In this document: positions 15,213 through 17,535 of the stretch, one piece after another
How the letters are laid out: the number at the start of each line of letters is the position of its first letter
Position numbering within the stretch: position 1 is the stretch's first letter
NCBI GenBank assembly: GCA_017882065.1
Contig: JADGQD010000017.1
Coordinates: forward strand, 1 to 17,535
Direction: 5' to 3'
Source: Anaerolineales bacterium
GTDB taxonomy: Bacteria; Chloroflexota; Anaerolineae; Anaerolineales; Villigracilaceae
DNA length: 17,535 nt
Made by a program: the position numbers and the translations under genes
Notes under the pieces: model-generated
Told to the model about the DNA's origin: nothing
Database searches by the model: none
Seen by the model: only the letters and a program-made list of their open reading frames with translations

Positions 15213-15559
15213 GCGAAGAAGCTCCTGTCAATCCCATCCATTGGGACATCCACGATACACACCCGGAACTCGTGCCTGTGCTGCGCAACAAACTTGCCGA
15301 AGTGATGGACCCGGAGATTATGCTAAATGTTCTTCAGTTGGGACTTGTCCGCAAAGTGAGTATCGAGAACGGCGAAGCAAAACTGTACGTGCTGTTGACC
15401 ACACCCTTCTGTCCGTATGGCCCGGCCATGCTGGAAATGATCAAACAAAAAGCCCAGGAGGGAATGGGGATGTCCGTTGCCATAGAACTGGGCTTTGAGC
15501 CGTGGGATTTTTCCCTGATGGAAGATCCCGGTGCGCTTGACTGGGGAATGTACACATGA
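15209..15559 (+). CDS. SufT/MIP18-like (DUF59) metal-sulfur cluster assembly protein
   Basis: This is a DUF59 protein of 116 residues. Family members such as SufT and the eukaryotic MIP18 help mature Fe-S proteins. Seen are DPEI (34-37) followed by the VLQLGLVRKV strand, and TTPFCPYGPAM with the conserved cysteine C68 and its proline-glycine surroundings. The D-P-E-I and T-T-P-x-C-P motifs are the family landmarks. It departs from the usual DLGLVY and GCPL forms, so it is a divergent member. The C-terminus (FEPWDFSLMEDPGALDWGMYT) is longer than the minimal domain and is not familiar. Its ATG overlaps the sufR stop by four bases (ATGA), so it is translationally coupled to the repressor. A terminator hairpin follows after four bases. 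Confidence 0.85.
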   Translation: MSEEAPVNPIHWDIHDTHPELVPVLRNKLAEVMDPEIMLNVLQLGLVRKVSIENGEAKLYVLLTTPFCPYGPAMLEMIKQKAQEGMGMSVAIELGFEPWDFSLMEDPGALDWGMYT

Positions 15560-15563
15560 TTCC

Positions 15564-15596
15564 AAAACTGCGGACGAAACGTCCGTAAGTTTTATT
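15564..15596 (+). terminator. intrinsic terminator after the sufR-DUF59 operon
   Basis: The core stem CGGACG (15571-15576) and CGTCCG (15580-15585) closes an AAA loop. An outer stem AAAACT (15564-15569) with AGTTTT (15588-15593) follows a small internal loop, and the tail TTTTATT completes a Rho-independent terminator. Confidence 0.8.
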
Positions 15597-15657
15597 CAAT
15601 CGCAGTCTGGTCTGTTAGCCAAAGCTGGGACATCGCTGGAACAATAATAAATATTTG

Positions 15658-15666
15658 TGCTATAAT
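15658..15666 (+). promoter_or_regulatory. extended -10 promoter of the two-TM/YtxH gene pair
   Basis: TGCTATAAT is a TGn-extended consensus -10. Its last base is 9 bases before the ATG at 15675, predicting a transcript start near 15673 with essentially no leader. The -35 position reads GGAACA, which matches weakly. Confidence 0.6.
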
Positions 15667-15674
15667 TATTTTGT

Positions 15675-16112
15675 ATGGCTGAATACATAAAAGAAATGTC
15701 ACCTGAAGAAGAAGCAGTTTACCGAGCCACCCTTCGCAAACAACGCTGGATCATGGCAGGCATCATTATTGCGGTGATTCTTGTTCTGGCGGTAATTGTT
15801 GTGGCAATCATTGCACTGACGAAGTATCCTGATGTGGCGACAAACGTCCGCGACATTTTCATCATCTTCATGGCATTTGAGTCGCTGATCATCGGAGCAG
15901 CCCTCGTGGTGCTCGTTATCCAAATTGCCAGTCTGATTAATTTGCTGCAAAACGAAGTCAAGCCCATCCTGCAATCCACCAGCGAAACTGTTAACACGTT
16001 GCGCGGCACAACCGAGTTCTTGAGCGAGAATCTGGTTGAACCGGTGATCAAACTCAATTCTTATTTGGCCGGACTACGGAAATTTTTCGACATATTCGGC
16101 AGTAAAAAATAA
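15675..16112 (+). CDS. two-TM membrane protein, DUF948/YtxG-like
   Basis: The protein has 145 residues. A charged cytoplasmic N-terminus (EMSPEEEAVYRATLRKQRW) precedes a first membrane segment (about 27-48), and a second spans about 60-87. The tail ILQSTSETVNTLRGTTEFL and VEPVIKLNSYLAGL is amphipathic and resembles the repeating helices of DUF948 proteins such as YtxG. It has no recognisable catalytic residues. It lies 39 bases upstream of a YtxH-like gene, and such pairs are common in Firmicutes stress operons, so an envelope-associated or stress role is inferred. The start ATG has no ribosome site and follows a -10 box closely, so a leaderless mRNA is likely. Confidence 0.8.
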   Translation: MAEYIKEMSPEEEAVYRATLRKQRWIMAGIIIAVILVLAVIVVAIIALTKYPDVATNVRDIFIIFMAFESLIIGAALVVLVIQIASLINLLQNEVKPILQSTSETVNTLRGTTEFLSENLVEPVIKLNSYLAGLRKFFDIFGSKK

Positions 16113-16151
16113 GTTCATCCAAAAACCACCTTATCAAAAAGGAGATATAAA

Positions 16152-16439
16152 ATGTCTGATCATGATGATTTTGGAGCGTTCCTGATTGGTTTCGTTGTCG
16201 GCGGTGTAGCGGGTGCCGTTGCTGCCCTGCTCCTTGCCCCTCAATCCGGCGAAGAAACACGCGCGCTCATCAAAGATAAAAGTATCGAATTGCGCGACAA
16301 GGCCACCGAACAGGCCGAAATGGTTGCATCTAGAGCGAACGAATTCGCTGACGAGGCCAGGACCCGCGGTAAGGAAGCCATCGAGAACGTCAAGAAGACT
16401 GTCGCTCGCAAGCGCCCAGCCGCCTCAACTGGCGAGTAA
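16152..16439 (+). CDS. YtxH domain-containing protein
   Basis: This protein has 95 residues with one glycine-rich membrane segment at about 10-29 (FLIGFVVGGVAGAVAALLLAP). The YtxH hallmark APQSGEETR follows, and then a charged, Lys/Glu/Ala-rich tail that should form a long amphipathic or coiled helix (about 35-85). Molecular function is not established for the family. In Bacillus it belongs to general stress operons. AAGGAG with a 7-base spacing before the ATG is the best ribosome site in this part of the window. It is cotranscribed with the two-TM gene and followed by hairpins at 16458-16540. Confidence 0.85.
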   Translation: MSDHDDFGAFLIGFVVGGVAGAVAALLLAPQSGEETRALIKDKSIELRDKATEQAEMVASRANEFADEARTRGKEAIENVKKTVARKRPAASTGE

Positions 16440-16457
16440 TACATCACGATTTGTTAC

Positions 16458-16493
16458 AAGGGTTTGAACTTGAATGGTCAAAACCCTTATTTT
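16458..16493 (+). terminator. intrinsic terminator after the YtxH-like gene
   Basis: AAGGGTTT (16458-16465) pairs with AAACCCTT (16481-16488) around a 15-base loop that can pair further with a bulge. The tail ATTTTGTTT is T-rich. Confidence 0.65.
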
Positions 16494-16505
16494 GTTTGTA
16501 CAATA

Positions 16506-16540
16506 GAGGCTGATTTTCTATGAAGTAGAAAATCGGTCTC
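16506..16540 (+). terminator. second hairpin, 15-bp stem, terminator-like
   Basis: Bases 16506-16520 pair with 16526-16540 around the loop TGAAG. The inner nine pairs (GATTTTCTA with TAGAAAATC) are perfect and the outer six include two G-T pairs. The tail TAATTTTATT is T-rich but interrupted. It may be a back-up terminator or insulator before the next promoter, which starts at 16549. Confidence 0.5.
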
Positions 16541-16548
16541 TAATTTTA

Positions 16549-16577
16549 TTGACAGAATGTTCCTCTTTTGTTAAACT
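16549..16577 (+). promoter_or_regulatory. promoter of the winged-helix/binding-domain regulator
   Basis: A perfect -35 TTGACA (16549-16554), a 17-base spacer and a -10 TAAACT (16572-16577, four of six matches) predict a transcript start near 16584, inside the left arm of the palindrome at 16578-16609. Confidence 0.65.
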
Positions 16578-16609
16578 CATAGCCATTAAGGAAATCTTTA
16601 ATGGCTATG
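16578..16609. repeat. 12-bp perfect inverted repeat over transcript start and start codon, candidate operator
   Basis: CATAGCCATTAA (16578-16589) and TTAATGGCTATG (16598-16609) are exact reverse complements. Two more inner pairs, one of them G-T, leave a 4-base centre. The palindrome begins directly after the -10 box, includes the predicted transcript start, and its right arm contains the ATG at 16601. The AAGGA ribosome site (16588-16592) lies at the end of the left arm. This position is ideal for autorepression by a dimeric winged-helix protein. A transcript beginning near 16584 would lack part of the left arm, so a DNA operator is more likely than an RNA switch. Confidence 0.65.
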
Positions 16610-17535
16610 TTTCCTATCCAGCCCCTGCGATCATTCGAACAACTCAAACTGCTGGCGGACCCGCGCCGGCTTGCCATTTTACGGCAGTTGATGTCGGGCC
16701 CCGCCTCGCTGACTGTGCTGGGAAAAGCTCTCGGCGAGCACCCGGCTTGGGTGCGGCACCATCTCAAAAAGTTGGAAGCCGCCGGTTTGGTCGAACTGGT
16801 TGAGACGCGCATCCAATCCGGCGTGGTGGAAAAGTTCTACCGCGCCCGCGCCAGCGGTTATCTGGTACAGGAACTTATCCTGCCGGAAAACCCGGCTCGA
16901 CCGGTGATCGTATTCTCGGGCAGTCATGACCTGGCGGTGGAACTACTTGCCAACGAACTCTCCGACCACCTCGACGTACTCACCCTCCCCGTCGGCTCAT
17001 TGGACGGGCTGGTCACCTTGCGTCAGAACCTGTGCAATCTATCCGGCACACATCTGCTCGACCCAAGCGGTGAGTATAACCTGCCCTTTATCCGTCATTT
17101 TTTCCCTGACCGGGCGATGCAAGTCGTCATCCTGGCCCACCGTGAACAGGGCCTGATGACATTGGCCGGCAACCCCAAATCAATCCTTTCGCTGGTCGAC
17201 CTAGCTCGTCCAGATGTTACCTTTATCAACCGCAACCCCGGTTCCGGGACACGCCTCTGGCTCGACCGCCAGTTACAGGCACAGGGCATACCCACCGAAA
17301 GTATCCATGGTTACGGGAATACCATCATCACTCACACAGAGTGTGCGCACCTGGTCCAAACCGGCAATGCTGATGTAGCCCTCGGTTTGCGGGCTGCTGC
17401 CCGTCAGTTTGGGTTGGACTTCCTCCCCCTTTTCCACGAACGTTACGATATTGTTTTTTCGCAAGAACAGAGCACGCTACTCTCTCCGCTCCTTGATACA
17501 TTACAGACCAGTGCTTTCCGCAGGGGCATCGAAAG
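16601..17535 (+). CDS. ArsR-type winged helix fused to a PBP-like (COG1910, molybdate-type) ligand-binding domain, 3' end cut
   Basis: I translated this frame by hand. It is open for 311 residues to the window edge. Residues about 11-82 are an ArsR-like winged helix (LKLLADPRRLAILRQL, then EHPAWVRHHLKKLEAAGLVEL). Residues about 101-300 are a periplasmic-binding-protein-like domain of the kind attached to MoeA and ModE-like regulators: CNLSGTHLLDPSGEYN, INRNPGSGTRLWLDRQ (RNPGSGTR at 211-218), HTECAHLVQTGNADVALGLR and a FHERYDIVF strand. Relatives of that domain are thought to bind molybdate, tungstate or related ligands. The protein lacks signal or membrane segments, so ligand sensing should be cytoplasmic. 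AAGGA precedes ATG 16601 by 8 bases, and the start sits in a palindrome. A target such as a molybdate/tungstate transporter would be expected downstream. The ligand is inferred. Confidence 0.85.
   Translation, partial: MAMFPIQPLRSFEQLKLLADPRRLAILRQLMSGPASLTVLGKALGEHPAWVRHHLKKLEAAGLVELVETRIQSGVVEKFYRARASGYLVQELILPENPARPVIVFSGSHDLAVELLANELSDHLDVLTLPVGSLDGLVTLRQNLCNLSGTHLLDPSGEYNLPFIRHFFPDRAMQVVILAHREQGLMTLAGNPKSILSLVDLARPDVTFINRNPGSGTRLWLDRQLQAQGIPTESIHGYGNTIITHTECAHLVQTGNADVALGLRAAARQFGLDFLPLFHERYDIVFSQEQSTLLSPLLDTLQTSAFRRGIE

Noticed and set aside
16578..16609. Riboswitch (for example a molybdenum-cofactor element) before the regulator gene
   Set aside because: The structure is a simple palindrome that begins upstream of the predicted transcript start. 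It is far too short for a cofactor riboswitch and fits a DNA operator better.

Overview
The window looks like a chromosomal segment from a Chloroflexota bacterium, probably class Anaerolineae. This is inferred from gene content and protein style: an FHA regulator paired with a Ser/Thr kinase, a membrane-anchored GH3-like protein, a sufC-sufB-sufD-sufS cluster, and a winged helix fused to a molybdate-type binding domain. No rRNA marker is present, so the assignment is moderate. I see no tRNA, rRNA, CRISPR array, insertion sequence or phage gene. Coding density is very high, and no gene-free stretch reaches 300 bases.

Layout. (1) 1-1661: an FHA plus winged-helix DNA-binding protein (minus strand, cut by the window edge) is divergent from a tail-anchored Ser/Thr protein kinase. 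This looks like a phospho-signalling pair. (2) 1633-6609, minus strand, read from right to left: an AAA ATPase with an N-terminal winged-helix-like region, a glycerophosphodiester phosphodiesterase coupled to it (stop and start one base apart), and a large exported GH3-like protein with an Ig-like domain and three C-terminal membrane segments. The last one overlaps the kinase tail to tail. (3) 6691-7374: a family 2 glycosyltransferase of the dolichol-phosphate-mannose synthase type, probably translated from a leaderless mRNA and ended by a strong hairpin terminator. (4) 7502-14444, minus strand: the iron-sulfur cluster assembly operon sufC-sufB-sufD, then an unrecognised 98-residue protein, sufS and recJ. 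A near-consensus promoter precedes sufC, and a second promoter lies between sufD and the 98-residue gene. (5) 14589-15559, plus strand: the repressor gene sufR and a SufT/MIP18-like (DUF59) gene overlapping by 4 bp, divergent from sufC. (6) 15675-16439: a two-TM DUF948-like protein and a YtxH-like protein, an envelope-associated pair. (7) 16601-end: an ArsR-type winged helix fused to a periplasmic-binding-protein-like domain (COG1910/MoeA-associated type). Its promoter start site and start codon sit in a near-perfect palindrome, so it is probably autoregulated. The gene runs off the right edge.

How the genes work together. SufB, SufC and SufD form the Fe-S scaffold, SufS supplies sulfur, SufR probably senses cluster status, and the DUF59 protein probably assists cluster maturation. 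No sufE or sufU sulfur-transfer partner lies in the cluster, which makes the 98-residue protein the most interesting unknown here. The last gene is probably a metal-oxyanion (molybdate or tungstate) responsive regulator whose targets would lie to the right. I did not find a wholly new defence or mobile system. The most novel elements are the small suf-operon protein, the chimeric regulator with its palindrome, the FHA/kinase pair and the AAA/GDPD pair.
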